Positions 43,531 through 55,504 are shown, counted from the stretch's first letter. The stretch is 64,000 nt of DNA from Nicotiana tabacum (GCF_000715075.1 NC_134089.1:111793157-111857156), one strand, 5' to 3'. Numbers and translations: made by a program. Notes: generated by a model not told the origin, from the letters alone.

Positions 43531-46500
43531 TGTGTTAGTGCCTTGGTTAGAACATCTCCAAGCTGGTATGTAGTTTCTACATGATGCAGTGAAATCAGCC
43601 CCTCTTGTAGCTTACTTCTCACAAAGTGACAATCCACCTCTATATGTTTGGTTCTTTCAAGGAATACTGGGTTCCTTGTTATGTGCATGGCAGACTAGCT
43701 TTCATAGAGCATTGCAATGGGCTTGGGGAAAGGAACTGTAAGTTCTTCAAACATTCTACTAAGCCACACCAATTCCCCCACTACCTTTCTTAGAGCTCTA
43801 TATTTAGCTTCTGCAGAAGACAATGAAATGGTGTCATGCTTCTTGGATTTCCAGCTAACAGGACTACTCCCCAATTGTACAAGGTAGCCACTTACAGATT
43901 TCTAGGAATCTGGGCATGCTGCCCAGTCAGAATCACAGTAGGCCCTGATAGTATAATCTGTATCTCTAGGCATGAATATCTCTAGGGTTGGATCTCCTTT
44001 CAAATATCTAAGTAGATGAAAGGCTTCTTTCAAGTGAGGTTGTCTGGGGTCATCCATGAATTGGCTCAGATTTTATACACTATAAGTTATGTCCAATCTA
44101 GTATTGGTGAGGAAATTGAGCTTCCCCACTAGTTTCCAATAGTAAGTAGGATCAGTCAGAGACTCTCCTTCTTTTGCCTTGAGCTTGACTGTTGGATCTT
44201 GTGGTGAAGTAAAGCTACTGTAATCCATGCACTGATATTCTTTGAGCAAGTCAAGGGTGAACTTCCTCTAAGATATTATCACACCATCATCTTTGTAAAG
44301 AACCTTTAAACCTAGGAAGTAGTGTAGTCTACCCAGATCTTTTATCTTGAAGCTGTTTTTCAGAAAAACCTTAATGTCTTCAATCTCCATTATGTCAGTT
44401 CCTGTCACCACAATGTCATCTACATACACTGCTATATAAACAGTTGAGTTTTCAGTTTTCTAGTTAAACAAAGAGTAGTCATACATAGAGTGTGCATAAC
44501 CCCTTGAACATAAGGTTTCAGTGAGCTTAGCATACCGCGACCTACTGGCTTGTTTCAGCCCACAAAGGGATTTGATGAGCATGCAAACCAACTCTGAACT
44601 ATCTACAGCCAGGCCCTAAGGAATCTCCATGTAGACTTCCTCATTTAGGTCCACATTTAGGAATGCATTATTTACATCCAATTGGGATATATGCACCCAT
44701 TCTTCACATCAACAGCTATCAGAGACCTCACAATTGTCATCTTGACTATAGGGGAGAGTGTCTCTGTGTAATCAATGCCTTCTTGTTGGGTATATCCTTT
44801 CACAACCTGCCTAGCTTTGAGTTTTTCTACACTCCCATCTGCTTTATGTTTTATCTTATACACCCATTCATACCCTATAGTTTTCTTCCCAATAAGTAAG
44901 GGCACTAAGTCCCAGGTATGGTTGACATGTAATAATACAAACTCTTCGTTCATATCTATTTTCCAGGCAGGATTCATAGCTGCCTCCTCATACGATGAAT
45001 GCTCATTGTTATTGCAAATGTCTCTTAAAATACTTTGGCTCTCGGGATTTAGAGCATCGGGGGGAGACATAATGACTTTTAGAAAATGAAGCATTGAGAG
45101 AGAATAGTATAGTTGAGCTACTGTGAGCAATAGGTGATGATGATTTCAATTTTGGAAGTGAGTGTAGATAGTCTTGTAAGTATAATGGTGTTCTGTGAGG
45201 TCTTTGTGATTTCCTTAAGGTAATGGATATGGGGCCTGGTTGATCCCCAACTGGTGATGTTCTTGGGCTTGAAGACTATGGTGTATTAGATTGTGGCGAG
45301 GAGGTGGAAAATTCAGTTATCCTGGAGGATCTCACAGGTATTAAAGGAGTATCATGCTCTAAAGGTTGATTGTGTGTAAAACTTGTGCCATCATCACTAT
45401 CACAAGAGATGTTTATCATTCTTAGGAGTGTGATCAATGAAAGGGGTAGGATTAAAAATACAAGGAAAAGATGTGTTTTCAGATGATAGAGTGAAGGGAG
45501 ACACACTTTCAATGAAGAAAACATCCCTGGAGACATGTATCTTTTTAGTGGCAAAACATAGGACCTTGTACCCCAACTTCATAGTGTTAACAAATGAATA
45601 AGTGTGGTGATGTTCTAGGTTCAAATTTGTCCCTATGCACCACAGAAGGATAACACAGGCATCCAAAGCTCTTCATGTGAAAGTATGTTGGTTTTCTTTG
45701 GTAAAGTAATTCAAATAGGGATTTAGGGTGACTATGGGAAGAACATAGTCTATTTATGATGTAAGTTGCATACAGAATGCATCCACCCCAGTACTTCACA
45801 AGCAATTTAGATTGAAACAAGAGCGCCTTTGTAGTTTCTAGGAGATATTTATATTTTCTTTCTAATATGCCATTTTTGTTGTGGTGTGTAGGGGCAGCTC
45901 CATTGATGGATGATGCCTTTGGATTGAAAAAATAAGCTTGCTTCTGTAATGGCAAATTCTGAACCATTATCAGATATGATACTTTTGATTTTGGCATTTA
46001 ATTGGGTTTCAACCATGGAAACAAAGGTTTTTATAACTTGTAGGGTATTGCTTTTACAAGTTAGAAGATTGGTCCAGGTGCACCTACTGTAGTCATCTAC
46101 CATTGTAAAAAAATATTTGTAATTATCATGTGTTATCACATGATAAGGTCCCCATATGTCTATGTGGAGTTATTGAAAAATTTCAGTTGTGAAATTGGTT
46201 TTCTGGGAAAATGGTAGTCTTCCTTGTCTAGCCATTGGACAGATGGAACAGATGAAAGGTTGTTTGGATGGGAAAGGGATAGGGATAGAGGAGATCCCTC
46301 TTATTTTGACAAAGAGTACATGCCCTAGCCTATTATGCTACAAAATATTCATCTCATAACCAATGGATGCACAAGAATTCAGATTAGAACTTTGATTTTT
46401 ATTACTTGAACTTGAACTATTTACAAAGGGGAAAGGTACACACTTATTTGTGGAAATTGAGCTATGTACAGATGAATGACCAGGACAGGGTGAATTGTGT

Positions 46501-46915
46501 GTGCAATGAGTCCTATTATCAAGGCAAGAAAGTGAATTGATGACTATAAAACCCAAGTACCTGCTCCTTAGACACTTTGGACAAAGAAAGTACAAACCGT
46601 CACAGGCCATACCAACCTCTAGAGGCCTCTTCATTGAAGGGACCTGCAAAATGCAAAGATGATCAGTGAAAGCTACTATGCTCTTGGGGTTGGAACTAGC
46701 TAGATAGTGAATGAAAATTAGATTGTATTTGAAGGAGGGAATAAACATTACTTTATGTAAAGTGATGTCAGGCACAAGTGTTGCACTACAAATTGTCTTT
46801 ACTTTTACTTTATAGCCATTTGGAGGACAACTAGGAGTGGATAAGGTAATGTCACAATATTAGTAAGTAATATTAAAGGTCACGTGATTTGAAGCCCCTG
46901 AGTCTAATATCCAGA
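43518..46915 (-). pseudogene. copia pol of element E: PR, INT, RT, RNase H (decayed)
   Basis: In order on the minus strand: aspartic protease WILDSGASNHVT (about 46910-46875, D-S-G), then the pre-integrase and zinc region (46775-46200, degenerate). The integrase core follows with SDNGSEF (about 45960) and Glu in GILERKYKYLLE (about 45855), then the C-terminal GCLCYPS and KVLCFATKKIHVSRDVFF. RT has WVYKIKHKADGSVEKLKARQ, an EVYMEIP and LCGLKQASR segment and an intact YVDD (44426-44415). RNase H has AYCDSDWA, VSGYLVQLG, LSSAEAKYRAL and the ending DVLTKAL. Stop codons (for example after EVYMEIP near 44620) and frameshifts interrupt it. The last stop codon falls inside the LTR remnant. Confidence 0.88.
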
Positions 46916-47840
46916 ATTATCAGGGTAGCCGTGTAGTTTATAGAACTTGTCTTTAGTGTGCCCTGGCTTCTTGCATGCAGTAGTCACACATAGGCCTTTC
47001 CCTTCCATAACCACTGGGGTTGCCATTATTGGTGAGTAATTGGTCCTGTAGGTATTGGACCTAGAGCTGGTGGCATTCAATAATGTGGACTCGATGAACA
47101 ATTGAGTGTTTGGTTTGATTTTCCTCGGTTTCTCGTCTTGTATCAGCAAGGAAAAGGCTTGAGCCAATGTTGGTAATGGATTCATCATGAGAATGCTTCC
47201 TCGAATTACAATATATGTCTCATTCAAACCCATGAGGAATTGTATTAGCCGCCTATCCTGTTCAGCTTTGTAGAAGTTTTCCTTGGCACCACAAGTACAA
47301 TTACAGCCGCACTGGGACCTTTTACTCTAAGTGTTCAATTCTTTCCAAAGTTTTTTTCAATTTAGTGTAGTAGCCGGTGATATCAAGGGTTCCCTGAGAT
47401 GTATCATTTATTTCCTTTTGGATTTGATACAATCTAGCTCCATTTGTTTGCTCATATCGATCTTCTAACTCAATCCATAACTCCACAACATCATTCGCGT
47501 ATTCAACACTGTTCGCAATGTCCTTCGAGAGAGAATTGAGGATCCAGGAGGTCACCATATCATCACATCACTCCCATTGATGGAATGTGGGCGAGTGGTG
47601 GTCTGGGCGCTTGCACTCACCATTTATAAACCCTAGTTTATATTTGACCGTCAGTTCTCGCAATACACTGTGCCTTCATGATTGATAATCAACTCCATTG
47701 AAAGGAGTTGACACAAGCATAGCACCGGGATTATCCGATGGTTGCAAATACAAATGATCGCTTGGATCGATCACGAAATTTCCTTGAATTCCGACATTCA
47801 CTGATATACTAGCTACATTGCTCAAATCATCCACAACCAT
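46916..47840 (-). pseudogene. copia gag of element E (decayed)
   Basis: ATG at 47840 starts MVVDDLSNVASISVNVGIQG. A TGA follows YQS where a Trp codon (TGG) is expected. The UBN2-type gag core follows in the same frame (47558-47322; WILNSLSKDIANSVEYANDV, LYQIQKEIND). A CNCTC-type motif occurs near 47300 and a degenerate zinc knuckle near 46985-46930 (CVTTACKKPGHTKDKFYKLH, the last Cys replaced). At least one frameshift separates the two halves. Confidence 0.85.
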
Positions 47841-48020
47841 GAGTAATTGAAACTAGTTATGCTAGTATTACGCTATTAGAAGAAGAAGCCCTTGTTTAGG
47901 CACTTGAATTAGACAAATGAAACTGACCTTAGGAATCAAACAAATTAGGGCAAAATCGAAGAGACGATGAATAGAAGAGAGATAACGAATTAGAATAGAT
48001 GATCGTGATGGAATGGCCGG

Positions 48021-48032
48021 GCTCTGATACCA
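48021..48032 (-). other. Primer binding site of element E
   Basis: Minus strand TGGTATCAGAGC, directly next to the end of the 5' LTR, is complementary to the 3' end of initiator tRNA-Met. This is the standard primer of plant copia elements. Confidence 0.92.
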
Positions 48033-48291
48033 TGTTAATTACACACTCCCTCACCTTACTCAAGCTCGAGATGAGCAACAATGGAGGTCGAGAGATAGAG
48101 AGAGTGCATAACGAAGTTAGAGAAGGAAAATATCTTGAATGAGCCAACCAACTTTATTTGATATATGTATTAACAATATATACAAAATTACCTAACTAAA
48201 AAAGAATAGCTAAAATGACCTCTTTACAAATTAACTAACTATCCACTTTACAAGTATATAGCCACTGCTTACATAATTAACCATCTCAACA
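48033..48291 (-). repeat. 5' LTR of element E (259 bp)
   Basis: In element orientation it runs from TGTTGAGATGGTTAATTATG to GGGAGTGTGTAATTAACA, with TG...CA ends. It is followed on the outside by AATTT (48292-48296). No matching full LTR exists at the other end. Confidence 0.88.
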
Positions 48292-48296
48292 AATTT
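48292..48296 (+). repeat. Target site duplication AATTT, high-coordinate side of element E
   Basis: Identical to 43507-43511, and immediately outside the 5' LTR. Confidence 0.75.
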
Positions 48297-48476
48297 AATC
48301 AGTCATGAAATAGTCACACAGCTCCGCCATTTGCAAAGGAAGTGGTATGAGCTTAAATTGAAGCTAACGAACAAAAAGCATATAAGCCAAAAGAATAAAG
48401 CTACATTGAGATCCTAATGATGATATCCAAAACCCAAATACAGTTTTCGTAAAAGTAGAATATTTTTGGGTATACT

Positions 48477-48481
48477 CATCG
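48477..48481 (+). repeat. Target site duplication CATCG, left of element F
   Basis: CATCG precedes the 5' LTR. The right copy is CATTG (57347-57351). The single C-to-T difference fits later mutation. Confidence 0.65.
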
Positions 48482-49135
48482 TGTTATAAATATATTATAT
48501 TATGGATATTTATTTAGTACTTCGTTGTAAATAAGCTTCCTGAAGAAGCTTATTCATATGAGACTTTGTCGTAAACATGTTTATCTATTTAGTACTATAT
48601 TGGAAATAAGTCTCCTGAAGAAGCTTATCCTTTGGATACTCCGTTATGAATAAACATTACCCCCAGTAGAAGATTATCCATACTTGGTACAATGATCTTA
48701 TCCTTTTGGTACTCCATTATAGATAAACATTACCCTCGGTAGAAAATTATCCATACCTGGTACAATGAGCTTATCCTTTCGGTACTCCGTTATAGATAAA
48801 CATTACCCTTGGTAGAAGATTATCCATACTTGGTACAATGAATTTATCCTTTCGGTACTCCGTTATGAATAAATATTACCCTTAGTAGAAGATTATCTAT
48901 ATCTGGTACAGTAATAGCTTACACAACAGCTTGCAGTAGTAGCTTACACAGCAGATTGCAGTAGCAGCTTACATAGCAGCTTGCACAACAGCTTGCAATA
49001 GCATCTTACACATCAACTTCCTTTATTCTATAAATAGAGGAGATTTCAGTTCATTATGTACATAAGTTTGAAGTCGAATAACATATAAGTTTATCTCTAT
49101 ACTTGTCTTTACTTTACAATATTTATTTTATAACA
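48482..49135 (+). repeat. 5' LTR of element F (654 bp)
   Basis: It starts TGTTATAAATATATTATATT and ends TTTTATAACA. A 73-bp tandem repeat occupies the middle (about 48640-48910), followed by several CAGCTTGCAGTAGTAGCTTA-like units (48905-49010). TATAAATAGAGG at about 49028-49039 is a likely promoter. The 3' LTR has fewer of these AGCTTGCA units. Confidence 0.9.
48640..48912 (+). repeat. 73-bp tandem repeat in LTR of element F, ~4 units
   Basis: The word AAACATTACC (or AATATTACC) starts at 48652, 48725, 48798 and 48871, 73 bp apart. Each unit carries GTAGAAGATTATCCATAC, TGGTACAATGA and CTTATCCTTT.GGTACTCCG. The same array is present in the 3' LTR (about 56925-57180). Confidence 0.88.
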
Positions 49136-49137
49136 CG

Positions 49138-49155
49138 TTATCAGCACGAGACTCT
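49138..49155 (+). other. Putative primer binding site of element F
   Basis: TTATCAGCACGAGACTCT begins 2 bp after the 5' LTR. It is not the usual TGGTATCAGAGC. A similar TATCAGCACGAG sequence follows the LTR in related plant copia elements as I remember them. It may pair with an internal part of a tRNA. The tRNA was not identified. Confidence 0.4.
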
Positions 49156-49212
49156 ACTATCTCGAGCAAATACTTTGAAAGTATCTGAGGTACAAACTTT
49201 TTTTTCTATATA

Positions 49213-50130
49213 ATGTCAAATCTTTCTAAACTTGAATTTGTAGCCCTGGATATATCGGACAAAAGTTACATGTCTTGGGTGCTTGATGCTGAAATTCATC
49301 TTGATGCGATGGGTCTAGTAGACACCACCAAGGATAAAAATCAGGCATCAAACCAAGACCTTGCCAAAGCAATGATATTCCTACGCTATCACCTTGATGA
49401 GGGCCTGAAAATGGAATATCTCACTATTAAAGATCCAGTCATACTGTGGAATAATTTGAAAGATAGATATGACCACCTGAAGATGGTCGTTATTCCACAT
49501 GCACGTTATGATTGAACTCATCTAAGGCTACAAGATTTTAAATCTATAAGTGAGTATAATTCTGCTATGTTCAGAATTATTTCCCAATTGAAATTATGTG
49601 GTGATAATATTACTGATCATGATATGTTGGAAAAAACTTTCACCACTTTTCACGCATCGAATATGCTCCTGTAACAGCAGTATCGAGAGATGGGATCTAA
49701 AAAGTATTCTGAACTTATCTCACATCTTCTTATAGCCGAGCAACATAATGGGATATTAATAGAAACCATGAAAGCCAACCTACTGGTTCTTGTCCATTCC
49801 CTGAAGTGAATGAAACGAACTTCCACCAAGCTAAACGTGGAAGAGGTCGTGGCCCCAGTCGTGGTCATGGCCGTGGTCGGGAAGAAACTCTAATCATGGT
49901 AATAATAATGTACCAAAGAATCCTCCTCGCCACCAGCAGTGAAAAGAAAGGAACAAAAGCATGAAGCAGTGCAAGCACCAAATGCAAAAAATGCATGTTA
50001 TAGATATGGAGGAAAAGGACACTGGTCATGTATCCGTCGTACGCCCAAGCACCTGGTTGAGCTTTATCAAGCCTCCCTGAAGAAGACAGAGAAAAATGAT
50101 GAAACAAATTTTATTTCTGAGATAATTTAG
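49213..50130 (+). pseudogene. copia gag of element F (decayed)
   Basis: ATG 49213 opens MSNLSKLEFVALDISDKSYM. The UBN2-type gag continues with LWNNLKDRYDHLKMVVIPHA. A TGA at 49513-49515 (likely CGA, Arg) and a TAA at 49672-49674 break it. The degenerate zinc knuckle CYRYGGKGHWSCIRRTPKHL is at about 49999-50058. A stop follows at 50128-50130. Confidence 0.82.
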
Positions 50131-50343
50131 ACTTCATGCATTTGAATGTAGCTGATTACTTTGCACTCCCAGAAGGAGATACAAGTCATGTAATCGGTGG
50201 TGAATCTATAGAAATATAAATATTTAAATTTTTGTTGTTTGTAATAGATAGTATGATTATGTAATTGTTGTACATAAATAAAATTTATGCTTTGATAATG
50301 ATGTTTACTATAATATATTTTATTTATGTTATTTTGAAGAATA

Positions 50344-51917
50344 TGGATAATCCTCAAATTATATTTGGATCAAAGACAAATCATGAAGATATTTGTGTTA
50401 TTGATAGTGGAACAACTCATGCCATATTCAAGGATCAGAAATACTTTTCTTATTTGCATAAGGAAAAAGTAAATATTTCAACAATTTATGGTAATATAAG
50501 TTTGATTGAAGGCTCTGGAAGAGCCATTATATTTTTGTCTAAGGGAACAAAACTTATTATAGACAATGCATTGTTCTCTTCCAAGTCTGAAAGAAACTTG
50601 TTGAGGTTTATAGATATCTGCGGAAATGGGTATCATGCTGAGACAATAGATGAAATGAACGTGGAGTATCTTTGTATTATAAAGAATATTTCAGGCTTGA
50701 AATGTATTGGAGAAAAGTTAGCGACTTTATCTTCTGGCTTATACTATTCAAAAATTAGTACAATTGAAGCACACTCTATCGTAAACCAGAAATTTATGGA
50801 TTCAAATACTTTTGTGCTTTGGCATGACCGTTTTGGCCATCCTGGATCAATAATGATGAGACAAATTACTGAAAATTCGAGTGGGCATCCATTAAAGAAC
50901 CTGAAGATTCTTACAAATGACAAATTTTCTAGTGATGCTTGTTATCAAGGCAAAATGATCAGTAGACCATCGCCAATGAAGGCTGGCATTGAATCCCCTG
51001 CCTTTTTAGAGTGTATACATAGGGATATATGTGGACTATTCACCCACCAAGTGTGTTGTTTAGATATTTTATGGTCCTATAAGATGTATCTTCAAGATGG
51101 TCTCATGTGTGCCTACTATCATCTTACAACCTGGCGTTTGCAAAGCTATTAACCCAAATAGTTCGATTAAGGGTACAATTCCCAAATTATCTTATAAAGA
51201 CTATTCGCCTTGATAATGCTGGAGAATTCTCATCTCAAGCTTTTAATGATTATTGTCTATCAGTTGGGATAAAAGTTAAACATCCTGTAGCTTATGTTCA
51301 TACTCAAAATGGCCTTGCAGAGTCATTTATTAAACGCCTATAATTGATAGCAAGACCACTACTTATGAAAATAAAATTGCCCACTACTGTTTGGGGCCAT
51401 GCTATCTTGTATGCAACATCACTTATTCGTATAAGACCAACACATTATAATAAATATTCTCCGTCACAATTAGTTTTTGATCATGAACTGAATATTGCCC
51501 ATCTACAAATTTTTGGATGTGCTATATATGTGCCAGTAACACCACCATAATGCAGTAAGATGGGGCCACAGAGAAGGATAGGAATATATGTTGGGTTTGA
51601 ATCACCCTCTATTATTCGCTATCTTGAACCATTGATAGGAGATTTATTTACTGCCCGATTTGCAGATTGTCGATTTGATGAAATAATTTTCCCACAATTA
51701 GGGGGAGAGAAAAAGGAAATCAAAAGAGAAATTGTGTGTAAAGTTTTATCATTATCTCACTTTGATCCACGTACCCCTATATGTAATGAGGAGATCCAGA
51801 AGATCATCCATTTACAGAATATAGCAAATCAAATGCCAGACACATTTACTGATTTAAAAAGGATAACTAAGTCACATATCCCTGCAGAAATGTGCCTATC
51901 CAAATTGATGTTCCAGT
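50344..51917 (+). pseudogene. copia protease and integrase of element F (decayed)
   Basis: The protease motif CVIDSGTTHAIF (D-S-G) is near 50396. The pre-integrase LWHDRFGHPGSIMMRQI is near 50818, and a degenerate zinc region follows. The integrase core has IRLDNAGEFSSQAFNDY (51205) and NGLAESFIKRL with Glu (51309). Then come PSQLVFDHELN and the C-terminal GIYVGFESPSIIRYLEP. Breaks include a frameshift near 51045-51150 that removes part of the core with the first Asp, a TAA at 51341-51343 (Gln?) and TAA at 51548-51550. Confidence 0.85.
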
Positions 51918-52269
51918 AGGACCATCTACTAGCATGAGAGCTAGTGAACCTAAAACACGCTTGAAGAGTGGTAGGCCTTTGGGTTCTAAGGATCGAAATC
52001 CTTGAAAAAATAAATCGACAAATGATCAAATCGATACTATAAAGGGATCTCCTAAAAAGACCCAAGATCTGATTAGTTCTGAGATTCCTAAAGAAATCAA
52101 TAAACCTGAAACTCAAGTGAGTAAGGAACTTTTAATAAGTTCTATTGGTGATGGGATTAATTTAAATCGATCTGAAATAGTGGTGGATAATATTTTTGCA
52201 TATAATATTGCACTTATTATTATGCAAGATAGTGAGGATCTTGAACCCCGATCTGTCAAAGAATGTTGA

Positions 52270-52684
52270 CAAAGATCTGATTGGCCAAAATGGCTAGAGG
52301 TAATTCAATCGGAATTAAAGTCACTTGCTAAAAGAAAGGTCTTTGGACCAGTAGTCCAAACACCTACTGGTATAAAGCCAGTTGGTCATAAATGGGTTTT
52401 TGTACGAAAAAGAAATTATAAAAATGAAGTTGAAAGAAACAAAGCTCGCCTTGTTGAACAAGGATTCTCATAACGACCTGGAGTCAATTTTGATGAAGGA
52501 TATTCACATGTTATGGATGCCATAACATTTCGATATCTCATCAGTTTAGCACTGCATGAAAAGCTTGAAATACATCTAATGGATGTAGTTAAAACTTATC
52601 TGTATGGATCACTTGATAATGAAATTTATATGAAAATCCCTGAAGGATTTAAAATGCCTGAAGCAAATTTTAAATCTCAGGAAA
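52270..52684 (+). pseudogene. RT N-terminal part of element F
   Basis: The frame reads WPKWLEVIQSELKSLAKRKV, then PVGHKWVFVRKRN and the palm segment AISF/TFRYLISLALHEKL...LMDVVKTYLYGSL...IYMKIPEGF. This is the copia RT from fingers to palm. A TAA near 52471 interrupts it. It is cut at 52684 by the solo LTR and resumes at 55505. Confidence 0.85.
52680..52684 (+). repeat. Target site duplication GGAAA, left of solo LTR
   Basis: GGAAA is repeated at 55500-55504 after the ...TCGTGACA end. Removing one copy and the solo LTR restores the copia sequence ...CAGGAAATGTATTC. The match extends to GGAAATG if the element is taken to start at TGACAACC, but a TGTGAC start gives the usual 5 bp. Confidence 0.85.
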
Positions 52685-55499
52685 TGTGACAACCCGACCA
52701 GTTGTCTCATGAGTTACCACTCCGTTTCCCCCATATATGCTTCTTATTGTTTTGTCTATTGGTTCTATATGTGATAGGTTTGGTTGGCTCGAGTTCGGAA
52801 AGGATTTGGTAAGGTTTGAGACACTTAGCTCTTTTGAGACACTTAGCTCTTTTGAGGAAGCTTAAGTTGGAAAAGTCAACCAGATGTTGAATTATGTGTT
52901 AGAGGGCTCGGATGTGAGTTCCAATGGTTCGGATAGGTTCAGGAGGTGATTTGGGACTTAGGAGCATGATCGGAATGTATTTTGGAGGTCTGGAGTAGAT
53001 TTAGGCTTGAATTGGCGAAAGTAAATTTTTGGCATTTTTCGATTGATAGGTTAGATTTTGATATAGGGGTCGGAATGGAATTTGCAGTAGTTCCGTCATG
53101 TCATTTGGGATGTGTGCAAAACTTCAGGTCATTCGGACGTGGTTTGGTTGGGTTTTTGATCAAAAGCGTAATTCGAAAGAATTTGGAAACTTAGGCTTGG
53201 ATCTGATGTGTTTTGGTTAATTCGATGTTGTTTGAGGTGTTTTGAATATTGGTATAAGTTTGAATATGGTTATGAGATATGTTTGTACTTTTGGTTGAGG
53301 TCCGGGGGGCCTCGGGGTTTTTCGGATGGTTGACAGAGAGTTTGGAATTTTTGTAGAAGCTGTAGATTTTCTGCTTCTGGTATTTCCGCACCTGAGGATT
53401 GGGGACCGCAGGTGAGATGCCGCAAATGCGAGGGGGAAGGCCAAGAAGCGGAAGAAAGTGAGGGAGGCAGAAACCGCAGAAGCGGTTGGTGAACCGCACC
53501 TGCGATTGCGTAGGTACGGCTGGTGCATCGCAGATGTGGAAAGCTGGAGGATAAGTGAAAACCGCAGAAGCGACTCTTGGACCGCAAAAGTGGTACCGCA
53601 AATGCGAAAATGCCTGGTCCAGAACATATAAATTGTTTCCTTCGCGATTTTTGAGCTATTCTGCCATTTCTAAGTCGGCTCTGGAGCTTTTTGGACGATT
53701 TTAAAGAAGGGTTTCAAGGGAACTTCATTGAGGTAAGGATTTTGGACCTAAAACTCGTTCCTATGGTATTATATCAAGGATTAGAGCTATAATTAATGAA
53801 ATTTAAAGGTTAAAATTGGGGAAACTAGGGCTTCGTATTGGAGACCTAGACTTGAGGATTTGAGGGACCATTTGTGGTCGGATTTTGGTACATTTGATAT
53901 GTATGAACTCGTGGGGAGATGATGAATCTATTGATGTGAATTTTATCAAATTCCGAGACGTGGACCCGAGAGTCGTGTTTTGGTAATTTCGGGATTTAAG
54001 TTGTAAATTGATTATTTTCGCTTGGGCTTCGTTCCCTTAGCATATTTTGACGTCGTAATTCTGATTTTGGATAGATTCAACATGAGTGGAGGCCGATTCG
54101 AGGAGCGAAGGTGTCGCGGGCTAGAGACTTGACCAGATTGAGGCGAGTAATGATTGTAAATGATATCCTGAGGGTATGAAACCCCGGGTTGTGCATCGTT
54201 GTGCTATATTGAGGTGACACACACGCTAGATGACGAGCGTGGGGTCGTGCCCTGTTGGGGATTGTGACTTAGTCCATTCCGAATGATTGTTTTACCACGT
54301 ATTTGGCTGAAAACTATTTGCTATCATCATGTTTTGGGCTGAATGCCATATTTGGGTTTCGTGCCAACTATTTGAACCCTTAGGGGATTTTATTGATATT
54401 TTCTCACTATTTTGACTTTATACTTCAATTCAGTCATGTTATGTTCCACTATTTTCATAATTCAGCCATGTTTACTCTGTCTTAACACTTAATTGATCTT
54501 TTAAATGATATTTTGGGTTAAGAATCATGTTTTACTATTGCCCGAGTGGCTTGTGAGATTTTGACTGCGTAAGGCCGAGGGCCTATGTTGTGAGGAAATA
54601 CTGATTATGATTACGAGGTCGAAGGCCCTGAGATTTATACGCCACGAGATGACTTGTTGATGTGAGGCTGAGAGCCTAGTGATGATGCCACGAGATGGCT
54701 TGATATTGCTCTTGGGCCGTAAGGGGACCCTCCAGGAGCCTGCACACCCCCAGTGAGCGCGGGTACCCATTGTGATGTGAGATATAGCCCGAGGGGCTGG
54801 TATTGTTCTAAGATATTGCCCGAGGGGCGGATTTGTTGATATTTTGCCCGAGGGGAGAATCTTTATGTGTTTATCTTTCTTATTTGTCTATCATTTACCT
54901 GTTTAATTGTTGAATAGGCATTTCATGAAGTTAAACTGAACTTATATGATTTTACATATCTTTACTGAATCACTGTTTTTACCTCTTTTACTGCTTCATT
55001 ATAGCCTGTAATGTGCCTTACGTGTTTTCATATCTCTCAGTCATTTATTTATGATTATTACTCACTAAGTTGGAGTACTCACTTTACTTCTGCACCACGT
55101 GTGCAGATTCAGGCGTTGCTGATCCTGCTAGTGTGAGTTGAGAGCTCCCGATAGACTTCGGAGTCCAGGAGGTAGCTGTTTGGCATTCGCAGTCCCGTGT
55201 TTCTCCTGCTTTATTTCATTTCTATCTCTTTATCAGTTATTCTGTAATAGTTTAGTAGGCTTTTCAGACTTGTGTTGGGATTGATAGATGCTCATGACTA
55301 GTGACACCCCGGTGTCGGGATATGTTGGGTTGTATTCCACAAATTGTTTGCATTGTCACTGCTTACTTTTGGATTTATATTATGTATAAGACTAAACGCT
55401 TATTGTTTAATCGCTTAAAGCGTAATTGGAAATGTGTCGGCTGACCTTATCTTCACGAGAGGTGCCATCACAATCGAGTCCGGTTTTAGGGTCGTGACA
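52685..55499 (+). repeat. Solo LTR (2.8 kb) nested in element F
   Basis: It starts TGTGACAACCCGACC and ends TTTTAGGGTCGTGACA. The ends form a short imperfect inverted repeat and are flanked by GGAAA. There is no PBS, PPT or domain-bearing ORF, and no second copy of the terminal sequence inside. I therefore read it as a single long LTR left after LTR-LTR recombination, probably from a Ty3/gypsy element. A small non-autonomous element of the same length is less likely. Base composition is more GC-rich than the copia host. Three overlapping minus-strand frames at 53191-53627 derive from a CCGCA-rich motif region and are not genes. Confidence 0.8.
53388..53612 (+). repeat. Interspersed CCGCA...TGCG motif cluster in the solo LTR
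   Basis: Words such as ACCGCAGAAGCG, CCGCAAATGCGA, ACCGCAGGTG and CCGCACCTGCGATTGCG recur about ten times in 225 bp. They are partly palindromic (CGCA...TGCG) and not in regular register. The surrounding LTR has few of them. Confidence 0.7.
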
Positions 55500-55504
55500 G
55501 GAAA
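55500..55504 (+). repeat. Target site duplication GGAAA, right of solo LTR
   Basis: Pair of 52680-52684. The copia reading resumes with Met-Tyr-Ser-Ile-Arg-Leu directly afterwards. Confidence 0.85.

Larger units (their letters stand above)
43512..48291 (-). mobile_element. Ty1/copia element E, 3' LTR almost completely deleted
   Basis: On the minus strand: 5' LTR 48291-48033, a perfect initiator-tRNA-Met type PBS, gag, protease, integrase, RT and RNase H in the copia order, then a 19-bp LTR remnant. AATTT target duplications flank the whole. The coding region has many stops and frameshifts. Its exact copia lineage was not determined. Confidence 0.9.

Noticed and set aside
44663..45089. Plus-strand ORFs in element E
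   Set aside because: They are antisense shadows of the RT and integrase tail, which match known copia motifs on the minus strand.
53191..53627. Three overlapping minus-strand ORFs of 105-136 codons in the solo LTR
   Set aside because: They overlap in all frames over a GC-rich, repetitive CCGCA motif region, carry no domain, and lie within a bounded LTR.
52685..55499. Large intron in the copia RT gene
   Set aside because: Copia elements have no intron here, and the GGAAA duplications with TG...CA ends show an insertion.
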